This document shows positions 25,491 through 37,700 of a stretch of 64,000 nucleotides of DNA, piece by piece. Each line of letters opens with the position of its first letter. Positions within the stretch are counted from its first letter, which is position 1. The DNA comes from Granulicella rosea (lineage in GTDB: Bacteria > Acidobacteriota > Terriglobia > Terriglobales > Acidobacteriaceae). Made by a program: the position numbers and the translations under genes. Under the pieces are notes generated by a model. That model was given only the letters and a program-made list of their open reading frames with translations, was not told where the DNA came from and did no database searches. The DNA is taken from the NCBI RefSeq assembly GCF_900188085.1, contig NZ_FZOU01000001.1, forward strand, positions 496,001 through 560,000. The letters run 5' to 3'.

Positions 25491-26235
25491 CTAGCCGACG
25501 TGCTTGTTGATCAAATAGAGCAGCGGAAAGAGGAAGATCCACACGATATCGACGAAGTGCCAGTAGAGTCCGAAGTTCTCGATGGGCGCCACGTAGCCCG
25601 AGGAAAAGTCCCCTCGATTCGCTCGGTAGATCAACCAGAACAACAGCGCGAGGCCGATGATCATGTGCAGCGCATGCATGCCGGTCATGGCGAAGTACAG
25701 CACGAAGAAGATCTGCGTCTTCTGCGCCATGTCGGGAGCGAGCGGCTCTTCCTTCAGGCCGAAGGCGGCAGGATTGACGAACTCCTTGACGTCGAACGAC
25801 GCTCCCGGAACGTGATGCTTCTCAAACTTTTCCTTGTACTCGACCGTCTTGACGCCGAGGAAGGCGAAGCCGAAGATCGTGGTCGCAATCAGCGTCCAGA
25901 CCAGCATCTGCTTCTTGCGCACCTCGGCCGCGTAGACGCCGAGCGCCATGGCATAGCCGGAGGTGATGAGGATCGCCGTATTGATCGCGCCCAGCTTGAC
26001 GCTAAGCTGGTTCGACGCGGCGACGAACGCCGGGTTGTACCAGTTGCGGTAGAGCAGATAGGCGAAGAACATGCCGCCGAAGAACATGATTTCGGTCAGC
26101 AGGAAGAGCCACATCCCGAAGGTGCCGGCCTCGCGCTGCTGCTCTTCGGTTTCAAAGTGGTGAAGATGCTGCGGCAGCACCACATGTTCGTCGTGTGCGT
26201 GGTGCGCGTCGTGTTCGTGCGCGGTTGCGATCGCA

Positions 26236-26243
<8 letters not shown>
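25491..26243 (-). CDS. ctaE: Cytochrome c oxidase subunit III
   Basis: 250 residues with about five helices and a His-rich N-terminus. Typical motifs are [20 protein letters not shown] and [19 protein letters not shown], then [20 protein letters not shown]. Subunit III stabilises proton uptake in haem-copper oxidases. It overlaps the subunit I stop by eight bases. Confidence 0.95.
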
Positions 26244-27914
<1,671 letters not shown>

Positions 27915-27918
<4 letters not shown>

Positions 27919-28958
27919 GGCTTCACCATCCCCGGCGTTGCAGGCGCCGCAAGGTCCGACTGTGAGGTGCCCAGCGTTTGCTGTACACGGTAGTTGCTGT
28001 TCAGATTCTTGATGTACTCCACCAGATCGATCAAGCCGTCTTCACTGATCTGCCCCTGGTAGGTGGGCATGATCGGCGCGTATCCCGCCGTGACGTGCTG
28101 GGACGGATTCAAAATAGCGTCGCGGAGGTAGGCATCGTTCACCAGCACCTGCGAACCGTTCGTCAACTGGAGCTTCGTGCCATACACGCCGGCAAGATTC
28201 GGACCGCGCGCGGCGGCCGAGCCGGAGTGGCATGCGTTGCAACCCATGCTTGCGAAAAGACGCTCGCCGTTCTGCGCCAGGCTCATGCCGCTGGTCGACT
28301 CCTTGGTCCACTTATCGTAGTCCTCGGGGGACAGCGCGGTTACTTCACCGATCATGCCGGAGTGCAGCGTGCCGCAGTACTGGGTGCAGAAGATATGGTA
28401 GGTGCCCGGCTCGGTCGCGTTGAACCAGACCGTCGAGTAACGGCCCGGAATGACCTCGCGCTTGACGCGGAAGTCCGGGATCGAGAAGCTGTGGAAGACG
28501 TCCTGCGAGATCATCGTCAGTTGCACGGGGCGACCGATCGGCACGTGCAGTGCGTTGATCTCGTGCTGACCGCCCGGATGCTCGGCCTTCCACATCCACT
28601 GCTTGCCGATCACGTAGATGTTCAGCGCGTTGGTCGGCGGGGTGTAGATGCGGAAGTACAGCAGCGCGCCCCACACGAAGGTGACCAGGAAGATCGCGAG
28701 CGGGATGATGGTCCAGGTCGCCTCAAGCAGCGTCGAACCTTCGACCTGCGTGGCGACTGGGTTGCGCTCGCGGCGATACCGGATCGAGAAGCCGAAGACG
28801 AGGATGCCGACCAGGATCAGGCCGACCAGGGTCATGCCGATCAAGAAGAAGTACAGCGCATCCGTATAGGGAGCGACAGTCGACGCCTCGCGCGGGAAGA
28901 GTGCGGAGGCGGCGAGCCACTTGGTCAGAAATTGCCACAGGACTGGACTAATATGCAT
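27915..28958 (-). CDS. ctaC: Cytochrome c oxidase subunit II with fused cytochrome c domain (caa3 type)
   Basis: 347 residues. Two N-terminal helices are followed by the cupredoxin domain with the CuA site ([13 protein letters not shown], with the upstream His in [14 protein letters not shown]). A C-terminal class I cytochrome c has CNACH and the axial Met in APIMPTYQG. The fusion lets the oxidase take electrons directly from the ACIII complex, as in caa3 oxidases. No lipobox is visible at the N-terminus. Adjacent to the SCO gene, whose product assembles CuA. Confidence 0.95.
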
Positions 28959-28960
28959 CG

Positions 28961-29893
28961 TTACCCTTTATCCGTTCTTTTGGTCAGGTCTGGGCTGGTG
29001 AGGTCCCCGGTGAGATTGTGGTCGCGCCCGAGCTTCAAGTCGCGCCGGAACATCAAAAACATGAAACCGCCCAAGCCGGCCATTGTCACCATGCCGCCAA
29101 ATTGAACCACCCGCGCCACGATCAGAGAATGCTTGTTCGTCTGCGGATCGTAGTGGTAGCAGTAGGTGAGAATATTCGCGACCGGCGAACCGATCTTGTT
29201 ACCCGAGCCCTCGATCAGGCCGAGCAGAACATCCTTCGGCGAGTACTCCACGCCGAGATAGTATTGCGAAAGTTTGCCCTCGGTCGTCGCGATCTCGATC
29301 GAACTGGCGTGCGCGAATTGCGACATCGTCCCATCCGGCCCGGGAACCTTGACGTAACCAAAGCCAACCGCCGAGGTCGTCGCATCGATCGCAGGCGTCT
29401 TGCCGGTGAGGAAGTGCCATCCGTCGGCGGTCTCGGGACGTCCGTAACGCTTGAGGTAAAAAGCCTTCTTCTTCGCCGCAAGCGCCGGCGTGTCCGCTGG
29501 ATCGATGCTGATGATGATGACGTCGAAGTCCTTGCCGGGCGTCAGCTTCACCATCTCCAGTGCGCCGGTCAGACCGTCCAGTTCCTCCGAACAGAGCAAC
29601 GGGCAAGTGTAGTAGACCAGCGAGATGACCGCAGGGCGCTTGCCGAAATAATCGCCCAGATGCACCGTCTTGCCGGTCTCATCGACGAACTCCGCGTTCA
29701 GCGGCAGCGACTGGTTCAGGTGCTGATTGACCGCCACCTTCTGCAGAACCTGGGGAAGCTGGTCGCCGGTATTCTCGCCGGCCTGCTTCTCCCCGTAGCT
29801 GGAAACCTGCGCCGACAACGTTCCAGCGAGCAGGATCGCACACGCCATGACGGCGATCTTGCGGCTCCTCCGGATTGTCTGCAGCAGATTCAT
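28961..29893 (-). CDS. SCO1/SenC family copper chaperone with C-terminal membrane helix
   Basis: 310 residues. A signal segment is followed by a thioredoxin-like domain with the copper-binding CxxxC (YYTCPLLCSEEL, ~residue 97) and the distal His in QFAHASSIEI. A further helix near the C-terminus (VVQFGGMVTMAGLGGFMFLM) anchors it. SCO proteins deliver copper to the CuA centre of subunit II, whose gene follows two bases downstream. Co-transcribed with the oxidase. Confidence 0.9.
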   Translation of the reverse strand: MNLLQTIRRSRKIAVMACAILLAGTLSAQVSSYGEKQAGENTGDQLPQVLQKVAVNQHLNQSLPLNAEFVDETGKTVHLGDYFGKRPAVISLVYYTCPLLCSEELDGLTGALEMVKLTPGKDFDVIIISIDPADTPALAAKKKAFYLKRYGRPETADGWHFLTGKTPAIDATTSAVGFGYVKVPGPDGTMSQFAHASSIEIATTEGKLSQYYLGVEYSPKDVLLGLIEGSGNKIGSPVANILTYCYHYDPQTNKHSLIVARVVQFGGMVTMAGLGGFMFLMFRRDLKLGRDHNLTGDLTSPDLTKRTDKG

Positions 29894-29927
29894 GTCCCTA
29901 CCCCTTGGTTCTGGTTGCGCGTTGCGT

Positions 29928-30605
29928 CTACTTCTCTTCGGACTTCGCGGTGTTGAAGTTCATCTTCTGCTCGCGCGTCTCGATGGTCTCGAGCTCGTAA
30001 CCGGTGCGAGCAAATCCGGTGGTCAACGGAGCGGCCACCTTCGGCGTCGCATCCTCCGCAAGCTGCGTCGTCTGTACAGCCGGCGCAACCGGAAGACCCT
30101 TTTCCGCGATCAACTCCATCGCTCGCTCGATCGGGATGCGAACGCCATCCTGACCGGGAGTCTTGCTGTAATGATCGAGCAGCAGATCCTCCTTCGCGTG
30201 CAGTTCATAGGTCGCCTGATTGCCGTCGTCCGTGTCGAGACGCGGATTCGGGAAGGAGGTGGTCATCTGCGCCAGCTCCTTCTGCTGCATCTCGGTGGTG
30301 CTGGCCAGATTGTCGCGCTTGCCGCCGTTTGCTGCCGCGCCGGCAAACATGCTGTTGCTCTTGTGCCACTGGTCCGTCTTGCCGTCTTCCTTTTCGAAGG
30401 CCGTGTTGATCACCTTACCCATGAGGAAGCAGAAGAGGAAGAAGACGACGACGAATCCCATGAGACCGCCGAGGAAGACAATGACGCCGCCAACATTGAC
30501 GTCGGTCGTCTCGTATCCCGGGTGCTCGGAATCCTTCACGTGGTGCAAATCCTGCGAACTCGGGGGCGTGGTGGGCACTGGATTGCCGGGGTTTTCAGTG
30601 TGCAT
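29928..30605 (-). CDS. Hypothetical single-helix membrane protein of the respiratory operon
   Basis: 225 residues. A short hydrophilic N-terminus precedes one strong helix (GGVIVFLGGLMGFVVVFFLF), then a long Gln/Lys/Thr-rich soluble part without Cys or haem motifs but containing FPNPRLDTDDGNQATYE and a conserved-looking VRIPIERAMELIAEKGLP. The latter is reminiscent of cytochrome-associated accessory proteins in related operons. It overlaps the ActF stop by 11 bases, so it is translated in step with ACIII and may be an assembly or linker subunit (inference). Confidence 0.75.
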   Translation of the reverse strand: MHTENPGNPVPTTPPSSQDLHHVKDSEHPGYETTDVNVGGVIVFLGGLMGFVVVFFLFCFLMGKVINTAFEKEDGKTDQWHKSNSMFAGAAANGGKRDNLASTTEMQQKELAQMTTSFPNPRLDTDDGNQATYELHAKEDLLLDHYSKTPGQDGVRIPIERAMELIAEKGLPVAPAVQTTQLAEDATPKVAAPLTTGFARTGYELETIETREQKMNFNTAKSEEK

Positions 30606-31941
30606 GTTCGGGCTCCAGAATCTCCTCGAGGTGAGGGTCGTTGACGTTCACGAGAGGACGCTGCAACAGCGCACGGCAGTAGAAGAAGCTCCAGAGGGCG
30701 ACCACCGAAACCGGTACCGTCAGGTAAGCCAGAATGCCGAAGTTGTTGGCGAGGTGAAGGTTGCCGGCAGCGTCCTTGAAGTTCGGCTCGATCAGCCAGA
30801 ACATGTCGACGAAGCGGGCAAAGATCATGAAGATCGCAATCCCGGCAAGCCGCTTCTTCTCCCGCTTGAGGTTGCGTGAGAGTAGCATGCAGAACGGAAT
30901 CAGCCAGTGGCAGATAAAGTCCAGCGAGCAGATCGTCCACCAGCCGCCGTGGATACGTGCGAGGTACCAGGGAATCTCGTCCGGCACGTTACCCGACCAG
31001 ATGATCAGGAACTCGGCGAAGGTCAAGTAAATGTTCAGCATGACGAAGGCGAATGCAAACTTGCCCAGATCGTGCTGTTCGGTCGTGCGCAGCAGCGTCT
31101 TCATCGGCTCATACTTCGAGAGCAGGATGACCGACAGAATGCCGAGCGCGAGCACGATGTAGCCCTGGCCGACGAGGAACTTCAAACCCCAGATCGAGGA
31201 GTACCAGGTGACGTCGAGCGACATGACCCAATCGAGCGCGGCCATCGTCAGCAGGACGACATAAACAAAGATGCCGGGACCGGAGAGATTTTCGAACTTG
31301 ATGCGCCAGCGGTCGTAGCTGGCCTGTGTGCCGGCAAGCGGATCCGCATCGCGCTCGACGGACCACCGGTTGAGGATGAACATCAACAGATTCAGGATGA
31401 TGAAGATGATGATGGCCTGGATGAGCCAGCTCGTGGGGCTGAACATGGCGTGCTTGAGAGCGGCGGTCATCGCCTGCTCCCGGGTCATGTCGCCGGACTT
31501 GACGGCAGCGTCGCGGAGCGCCTGGGTGTCGAAACGCGCCCACTGATAGAGGCTCTTCATGCCGATCGCGATCGGTAGGAACAGGAGCGTCACGATCGGA
31601 AGGGTGCGGGTCATCGCCTCCAGCGGACGGCGGAGCAGCAGGCCCCACTTACCGCCGGACACGTACTGCAGCATCAACAGCGCGAGACCGCCGCCGGCGA
31701 AGCTGAAGCTGATCATGAAGCCGAGCAGGTAGGCGCGCAGCAGATGAGCCTGGCCGCCCGGAACCGCGACGAACGCGAGGGAGACCAGCCCGAAGATCGC
31801 GCAGACGATCAGCGACCGCGTGCCCCAGGCCTTGACGATCTCCGGTGCGTCCAGCGAAAGAGGAAGCGTCTTGGGCCCATGATGATGGTGGCCCGCGTCG
31901 TGGTGCCCGGCTTCTTCGTGATGTGAGTGTCCAGATGACAT
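30595..31941 (-). CDS. actF: Alternative complex III subunit ActF (quinol:cytochrome c oxidoreductase membrane subunit)
   Basis: 448 residues, about ten membrane helices after a His-rich N-terminus (HSHHEEAGHHDAGHHHHG). It is an NrfD-like integral membrane subunit without redox cofactors, related to ActC. Motifs include YLLGFMISFSFAGGGLALLM and DWVMSLDVTWYSSIWG. In the complex it pairs with ActC as a quinone-binding/proton path candidate. Order and neighbours match known ACIII operons. Confidence 0.9.
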   Translation of the reverse strand: MSSGHSHHEEAGHHDAGHHHHGPKTLPLSLDAPEIVKAWGTRSLIVCAIFGLVSLAFVAVPGGQAHLLRAYLLGFMISFSFAGGGLALLMLQYVSGGKWGLLLRRPLEAMTRTLPIVTLLFLPIAIGMKSLYQWARFDTQALRDAAVKSGDMTREQAMTAALKHAMFSPTSWLIQAIIIFIILNLLMFILNRWSVERDADPLAGTQASYDRWRIKFENLSGPGIFVYVVLLTMAALDWVMSLDVTWYSSIWGLKFLVGQGYIVLALGILSVILLSKYEPMKTLLRTTEQHDLGKFAFAFVMLNIYLTFAEFLIIWSGNVPDEIPWYLARIHGGWWTICSLDFICHWLIPFCMLLSRNLKREKKRLAGIAIFMIFARFVDMFWLIEPNFKDAAGNLHLANNFGILAYLTVPVSVVALWSFFYCRALLQRPLVNVNDPHLEEILEPEHAH

Positions 31942-31995
31942 GCTTTTCAGGCCTTCGTCAGATCAAAGTTGTGCTGCGCCGAGGGGAACTGGCGG

Positions 31996-32766
31996 TTATG
32001 GCTTTGCGGTTGCGCCAGTCGCACTGGCGGCGGGTGTTGCGGCCGGGGCCGGTGTCGCCGGCTTCGAGCCTGTAGCGTTCGACGGAAGAACAAACGGCTG
32101 ACCGTCCGGCGTGCCTGCATTGGCGGTCGGTGGCACAGACCACTCCAGATATTTCGGCTCATCCAGGCCTTCGCGAGCCGCGATATCGGCCAGCGATTCG
32201 GTGTGCTGGCCGCTCGGAACGTCGGCCTGTGTCGCGGACTGGCTCAGTTGAAGCGCCTTGATATACGCCACCACCGCCCAGCGATCGGCCGGGGTCAACT
32301 GCGCCGAGTAGTCCGGCATCGCGCCGTAGCCGTTGGTCATTACGTTGAAGAAGTGACCGAGCGGCGCGGCCTGCAGACGCGCCGTGTGGAAGTTGCCCGC
32401 CTGCGCGTAGCCGCGCTGGACGATCATGCCGGCGCCATTGCCCACACGGGAGTGGCAGGGCGTGCAGTAGATGTTGTAGCGCTCCTGGCCGCGGGCCAAT
32501 ACCTCGGCGGTAGCGGCGAAAGGCATCATGTTGCCCTCCTGTCCATTGACCATGCCGGTGTAGAAGTAGGAGTCTTCGTGCAACTGACCGCGGGCGACGG
32601 TGTTCTCCACCTGCGGACGTGCGGAGCGGCCATCGGCGAAGAAGGTGGTTCCGCGCTGCGGGATGAACTTCGGCTGATCGTGCATGTCCTGGCGGCAGCC
32701 GGCCGTGAACAGGGTCACCATACCGAGCGCCGCGAGAGCGGAAGCGTGGGTGCGTAGCGTATTAAT
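31996..32766 (-). CDS. actE: ACIII monohaem cytochrome c lipoprotein ActE, probable ATT start
   Basis: 256 residues if begun at the ATT at 32764-32766. That codon has GGAGG six bases upstream and overlaps the ActD stop, giving a normal lipoprotein signal (NTLRTHASALAALGMVTLFTAGC). The only in-frame ATG, at 32721, leaves only eight residues before the lipobox Cys and no basic residue. One class I haem site is visible: YCTPCHSRVG, with axial Met probably in YGAMPDYS. The long Pro/Ala/Thr tail is low complexity. ActE passes electrons from ACIII towards the oxidase. Confidence 0.85.
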   Translation of the reverse strand: MNTLRTHASALAALGMVTLFTAGCRQDMHDQPKFIPQRGTTFFADGRSARPQVENTVARGQLHEDSYFYTGMVNGQEGNMMPFAATAEVLARGQERYNIYCTPCHSRVGNGAGMIVQRGYAQAGNFHTARLQAAPLGHFFNVMTNGYGAMPDYSAQLTPADRWAVVAYIKALQLSQSATQADVPSGQHTESLADIAAREGLDEPKYLEWSVPPTANAGTPDGQPFVLPSNATGSKPATPAPAATPAASATGATAKP

Positions 32767-33304
32767 GATCCACCTCCACCACGGAGACCGCGGGGAACTG
32801 CTCGAGGAAGGAGCGCGACTCGGTCAGCGAAAACTTCGGGTCCACTGCCTCAAGGCATAGAAAGAACTTATCCGTCGTTGCACCGTTGCGAAAGTTCGGA
32901 GCATTGAAGACCGGATGATAGGTCTGCGGCAGGCCGTTCAGCGCAATCATGCCGAACGCGGCCGAGAGACCGGCAAACAGGATCGTCCACTCATAGGCGG
33001 GAATGATGAACGCCGGCCAGGACCACAGAGGCCGCCCCGCGATGTTCAGCGGATAGGCCCAGACGTTGATCCAGGTCTCCATCAGGAACGAGGTGGTAAA
33101 GCCCATCAAGCCGCCCAGCAGCGTCAAAAGCGGGACGCGGGTCGAATGGAAGTTGAGCGCCTCGGCGGCCTCTTCGACCGGATACGGCGTGTAGCACTCC
33201 ATGCGGCGGTAGCCCGCACGGTACGCCGCCTCGGTCGCTTGGACCAGCTCAGTCGGCGTATTGAACTCTGCCATCAGGCAGTAGATTCCTTCACGCGGTG
33301 GCAT
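32762..33304 (-). CDS. actD: Alternative complex III subunit ActD (DUF3341)
   Basis: 180 residues with two helices (LLTLLGGLMGFTTSFLM, FIIPAYEWTILFAGLSAAFG) and the DUF3341 features YRAGYRRMECYTPYPVEE and FFLCLEAVDPKF. ActD is a peripheral cofactor-free subunit of ACIII. Its ATG overlaps the ActC stop as TGATG, so translation is coupled. Confidence 0.93.
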   Translation of the reverse strand: MPPREGIYCLMAEFNTPTELVQATEAAYRAGYRRMECYTPYPVEEAAEALNFHSTRVPLLTLLGGLMGFTTSFLMETWINVWAYPLNIAGRPLWSWPAFIIPAYEWTILFAGLSAAFGMIALNGLPQTYHPVFNAPNFRNGATTDKFFLCLEAVDPKFSLTESRSFLEQFPAVSVVEVDH

Positions 33305-34746
33305 CAGGCAGTCTCCTCGACAACAGTTTCAGCATCGGACCCGCCGCGCTTGACCTTGGTCTGCGGAAGCATCATGCGAAGCTCCGACATGGGAATCATG
33401 GGCAGGAAGCGTACGAAGCAGAAGAACAGGACCGTGAACAGACCCATCGTACCGATGTAGATCATGTAGTCCCACTTCGTTGCGCGGTAGGTGCCCCAGC
33501 TCGACGGCAGGTAGTCGCGGTAGAGACTGGTCACGACGATGACGAAGCGCTCGAACCACATACCCGTGTTCACGATCAGCGACAGGATGAAGAGGAAGGT
33601 CACATTCACCCGCAGCTTGCGCGACCAGAGCGTGGTCAGCGGAATCGCGATGTTCGTCAGGATGAGCATCCAGTAACCCCAGCCCATCGGTCCGAACATG
33701 CGGTTCCACATCATGAAGAACTCCCAGTGGCTGGCCGAGAACCAGCTCATGAAGACCTCCATGGCGTAACCGTAGCCGACGATCGAACCCGTGGCCAGCA
33801 TGACCTTCGCCATGTTGTCCAGGTGGCGCAGCGTCACCACATCTTCAAGGTGGTAGATCTTGCGCAGCGGGATCGCCAGCGTCAGCACCATCGCGAATCC
33901 GGAGTACACGGCGCCCGCGACGAAGTAGGGCGGGAAGATCGTCGTGTGCCAGCCAGCCAGCGAGGCCACCGCGAAGTCGAAGCTGATGACCGTGTGCACC
34001 GAGAGCACCAGCGGCGTCGAGAGACCGGCGAGCAGGAGCGACGCCGTCTCATACCGGATCCAGTGGCGGGTCGAACCGCGCCAGCCGAGCGACAGGATGC
34101 CGTAGGCGTACTTGGCGAACGGCAGCACCGCGCGGTCGCGCATCGTGCCGAAGTCCGGGATCATACCGATGTACCAGAAGACGATCGAGATGGTCGCGTA
34201 GGTCGAGACCGCGAAGACGTCCCAGGCGAGTGGCGACCGGAACTGCGGCCACACGTTCATCGTGTTCGGATACGGCATCAGCCAGTAGGCGAGCCAGGGG
34301 CGGCCGACGTGGATCAGCGGAAAGGTTCCGGCGCAGACAACGGCGAAGATTGTCATCGCTTCGGCGAAGCGGTTGATCGAGTTGCGCCAGGTCTGCTTGA
34401 AGAGCAACAGAATCGCCGAGATCAGCGTGCCGGCGTGGCCGATACCGATCCACCAGACGAAGTTGATGATCGCGAAGCCCCATGCGCCCGGCATGGTGAC
34501 GCCCCAGATGCCGACGCCCTTCAGGAACAGCCAGGTGATGCCGACGACGACGCCCATCGCGACGCCGCCGCCGACCATCAGGCCGAAGAACCAGCCCAGC
34601 GGAGTGTTCTCCGTCAGAACGATGTCGGCGATCAGGGTGGTGACCGACTTAAAGTTGTGGCCCGGGGCAATGACCGCGTACTCACCGGTACGCGGGTCGA
34701 TCATCGGGTCGACAACGGGGTCGTGCAGAGGTCCTTTGGTAGCCAT
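33304..34746 (-). CDS. actC: Alternative complex III subunit ActC (NrfD-like quinol-binding membrane subunit)
   Basis: 480 residues, about ten helices. NrfD/polysulfide-reductase-type membrane subunit with GWFFGLMVGGGVAMGVVVGI near the first helix and WWIGIGHAGTLISAILLLF. ActC is the main quinol-oxidising membrane subunit. It starts three bases after the ActB stop, and ActD overlaps its end. Confidence 0.94.
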   Translation of the reverse strand: MATKGPLHDPVVDPMIDPRTGEYAVIAPGHNFKSVTTLIADIVLTENTPLGWFFGLMVGGGVAMGVVVGITWLFLKGVGIWGVTMPGAWGFAIINFVWWIGIGHAGTLISAILLLFKQTWRNSINRFAEAMTIFAVVCAGTFPLIHVGRPWLAYWLMPYPNTMNVWPQFRSPLAWDVFAVSTYATISIVFWYIGMIPDFGTMRDRAVLPFAKYAYGILSLGWRGSTRHWIRYETASLLLAGLSTPLVLSVHTVISFDFAVASLAGWHTTIFPPYFVAGAVYSGFAMVLTLAIPLRKIYHLEDVVTLRHLDNMAKVMLATGSIVGYGYAMEVFMSWFSASHWEFFMMWNRMFGPMGWGYWMLILTNIAIPLTTLWSRKLRVNVTFLFILSLIVNTGMWFERFVIVVTSLYRDYLPSSWGTYRATKWDYMIYIGTMGLFTVLFFCFVRFLPMIPMSELRMMLPQTKVKRGGSDAETVVEETA

Positions 34747-37700
34747 TTATGCCAGCTCCACATTCGGGTTGATGACTCCAGCCGTGTACGTGGTACGCGG
34801 GCGGAAGTTGAGATCGCCGAGTACCTGATAGTTGCGCTCTTCCGCCTTGAGCTTCGCGACCTTGCTTGCCGGGTCGTTGATATTGCCGAAGGTAATCGCG
34901 CTGGTCGGGCAGGCCTGCTGGCAGGCGGTGATGATATCGCCGTCCCGCACCTCGCGATTCTCCTTGTCGGCCGTGATCTTGGCCGCTTCGATCCGCTGCA
35001 GGCAGTAGCTGCACTTTTCCATCACGCCGCGCGAACGCACGCTGACGTCCGGATTGCGCATGAACTTGAGGCTCTCGGTGTCGTAGTCCGCGTACAGCAG
35101 GAAGTTGAACCGGCGCACCTTATACGGGCAGTTGTTCGAGCAGTAACGGGTGCCGACGCAACGGTTGTACACCATCGTATTGAGGCCTTCGGGCGTGTGC
35201 ACCGTCGCTCCGACCGGGCAGACCTGCTCGCAGCCCGCATTTTCGCAGTGCTGGCAGGCCATCGGCTGGAAGTGCGCCTTTGGTGCGTGCAGATCGCCTT
35301 CGAAGTAGGTATCGATGCGAAGCCACTGCATGTTGCGTCCGACCTTCACCTGTTCGCGACCGACGACCGGGATATTGTTCTCGGCGTAGCAGCTCACAAT
35401 ACAGGCGTTACAGCCAACGCAGCTGTTCAGGTCGATCGCCATGCCCCAGGCGTTTTGAATCTTCAGCGAGGACGGATCCTTCTTCTTGTAGTCCCACGCA
35501 TCGGCGAACATGCTCTCTTCATGCTTCGGCGGCTCGGCGAGAACGCCGTATCCAACCTTGTTCGTCAGCGTGCCGGATGCGCCTTCGTTCGCGTAGTCCG
35601 GGTGCGCAAGCGCCTCCTCGACCGTGGCGTAACGGATGATCGCGCGCTCGGCGGCCTCGTGGCCTTCGAGCGAGTAGGAGCCTTCCTTATCCGAAAGCGG
35701 CTTCTCGAGATCGTGCTGAGCGAACGAACCGCGATGCTCGAAGGAGTGAACCTTCGTGACGCAGAGATCGTAGGTGCCCTTGCCGCCGGTGACCGTCAGA
35801 CCGGACGCGTAAGCAGGCGAGTCCGACGAACGAAGCAGGTAGCCGTTGAAGCCCACCGCCGCGCCGACGCGGCCTTCGCTGCGACCGAAGCCGAGGTGAA
35901 CCGTGATGACGTCGTCCGGGTGGCCCGGAACCATGAGCGCGCCGCCGATGACCTTGCGGCCATTCACGCTGAGCTCGACGGCCTCGTTCTCGACCACCTT
36001 GAGCTTGTCCATCGTGTTCAGGCTCATTAGGACCGCGTTGTCCCAGCTCAGGTTCGTTACCTGCTTGGGCAGCTCCTGCAGCCAGCCGATGTTCGCGTAG
36101 CGTCCGTCGAAGAGCGACGGATCGTGCTTGAACGCGATCTCCATGCCCGAGGAGGCAGGCGCGGCGGGCAGCGAAGCGGTCGCGGATGGGGAGACCGTCT
36201 TCGGCGTGAATGCCGTTCCATCGACCCACCCATCATGCAGCGCCTTGCGCCAGCCAGCGGCGAAGTCGCCCTTGATGTACGTCTTGGCGTTTTCGACCAC
36301 GACGTCGTAGGCGGAGGCCTGCGGATTGTCGAGGATCGCCTGGAAGACATCGTGCGGGCTGATGCCGGCGTAGAGCGGGTCGATCATCGGCTGGATCACC
36401 GAGATCGTGCCGTCATAGGCGCGGGCGTCGGACCAGCTCTCGAGGTAGTGGCTCTTATTCAGGTGCCAGGTCGAGGCGACGCCGGTCTCATCGAGATATG
36501 CGCCGAGGTGGACCGTCACCGGAACCTTCACGAAGGCGGACGGGAACTCCAGATCGACCGGGGCGTTGTAGATCGGGTTCGTGCCCAGCATGACCAGCCA
36601 CTGGACCTTGCCGGCGTTCATGTCGGCGACGAGCGACTTCAGATCCTTCAACTGCTCGGACGGAAGCGGATTGACCGGCTCGGTGTAGACGACCGTCTTC
36701 TCCGCGCCGAGGCTCTTATTCAAGGAGTAGGCAGCGAGGTGAACCGCGGGCGCGGCCTGTTCGCCCGCGATGACGACGCACTTGCCGCCGGTGGCCTTCA
36801 GATCCTTGAGAACCGCATTCAGGAACTTCTGCGCGTCGGGGTTCGAGAGGCTGACCGAGGAGCCGGAGGCTGCGGCGGTCGCGAAGGCCGCGATCTCCGA
36901 AGGCTTCAGCGCCAGGCGGTGGTCCGCCTTGAAGCCGGTGACGGTCGGCATGCTCTCGACGACGTAGAGCCGGTTCATCTTCTTGCCGGCCTCGAAGCGA
37001 TGGCGCTCCGCGTAGGCCGCAGCCATCGGGAGGAAGCCGGGCTGTGCGATGCCGCCGAGGAAGTCCGCGTCGAGCGACAGGATCACGTCGGCGTCTTCGA
37101 GGTTGTACTGCGTATCCGTATAGGCGCCGAAGGCGGCCATCGAAGCGGCGCGAGAAGAATCCTGATTGACCGGATCCCACTGGACGAGCTTGGCAGCCGG
37201 GTAGGCAGCCTGAACCTTCTTCCACTGGGCGGCAAGCGTCGGCGAGGTGATGGTCTCGGAGAGGAAGTAGATGCCCTGTCCACCGGAGGTCTTCTTGGCG
37301 GCCGAGGCGAAGCTCTCCTGGAAGGTCGCCCAGCTCGAAGCCTCACCCTTATAGATAGGGTTGTGCGAGCGATCCGGGTCGTAAAGTTCAAGCAGGGTCG
37401 CCTGCGAGTACGCATCCGACTTGCCCTTGGACATCGGATGATCGGGATTGCCCTCGATCTTGATGGGGCGGAAGGCGTCCGACTTCACCAGCACCGGAAT
37501 GGCGCCGGTCGGGAAGGGATGCGCGGTCGCGAAGAACATCGGCTTGCCGAGGACAAGGTCCTCCGGCTGCTTAATATAAGGATAGATCGGTTCGTCGGGC
37601 TGCTTGGTGCAACCGGCGAGACCGGCGAGAGCGAAGGACGCGCCCATCACCTTCATGAAGCCGCGACGGCTGACGGCGTCGACCCACTCGCCGGCTCCGG

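Noticed and set aside
32719-32721. ATG as the ActE start
   Set aside because: It leaves too short a signal peptide without basic residues, and no Shine-Dalgarno at a suitable distance.
33298-36030. A 910-residue plus-strand frame over actB/actC
   Set aside because: It is a shadow of real genes in high-GC DNA, shown by the strong membrane and Fe-S motifs on the opposite strand.
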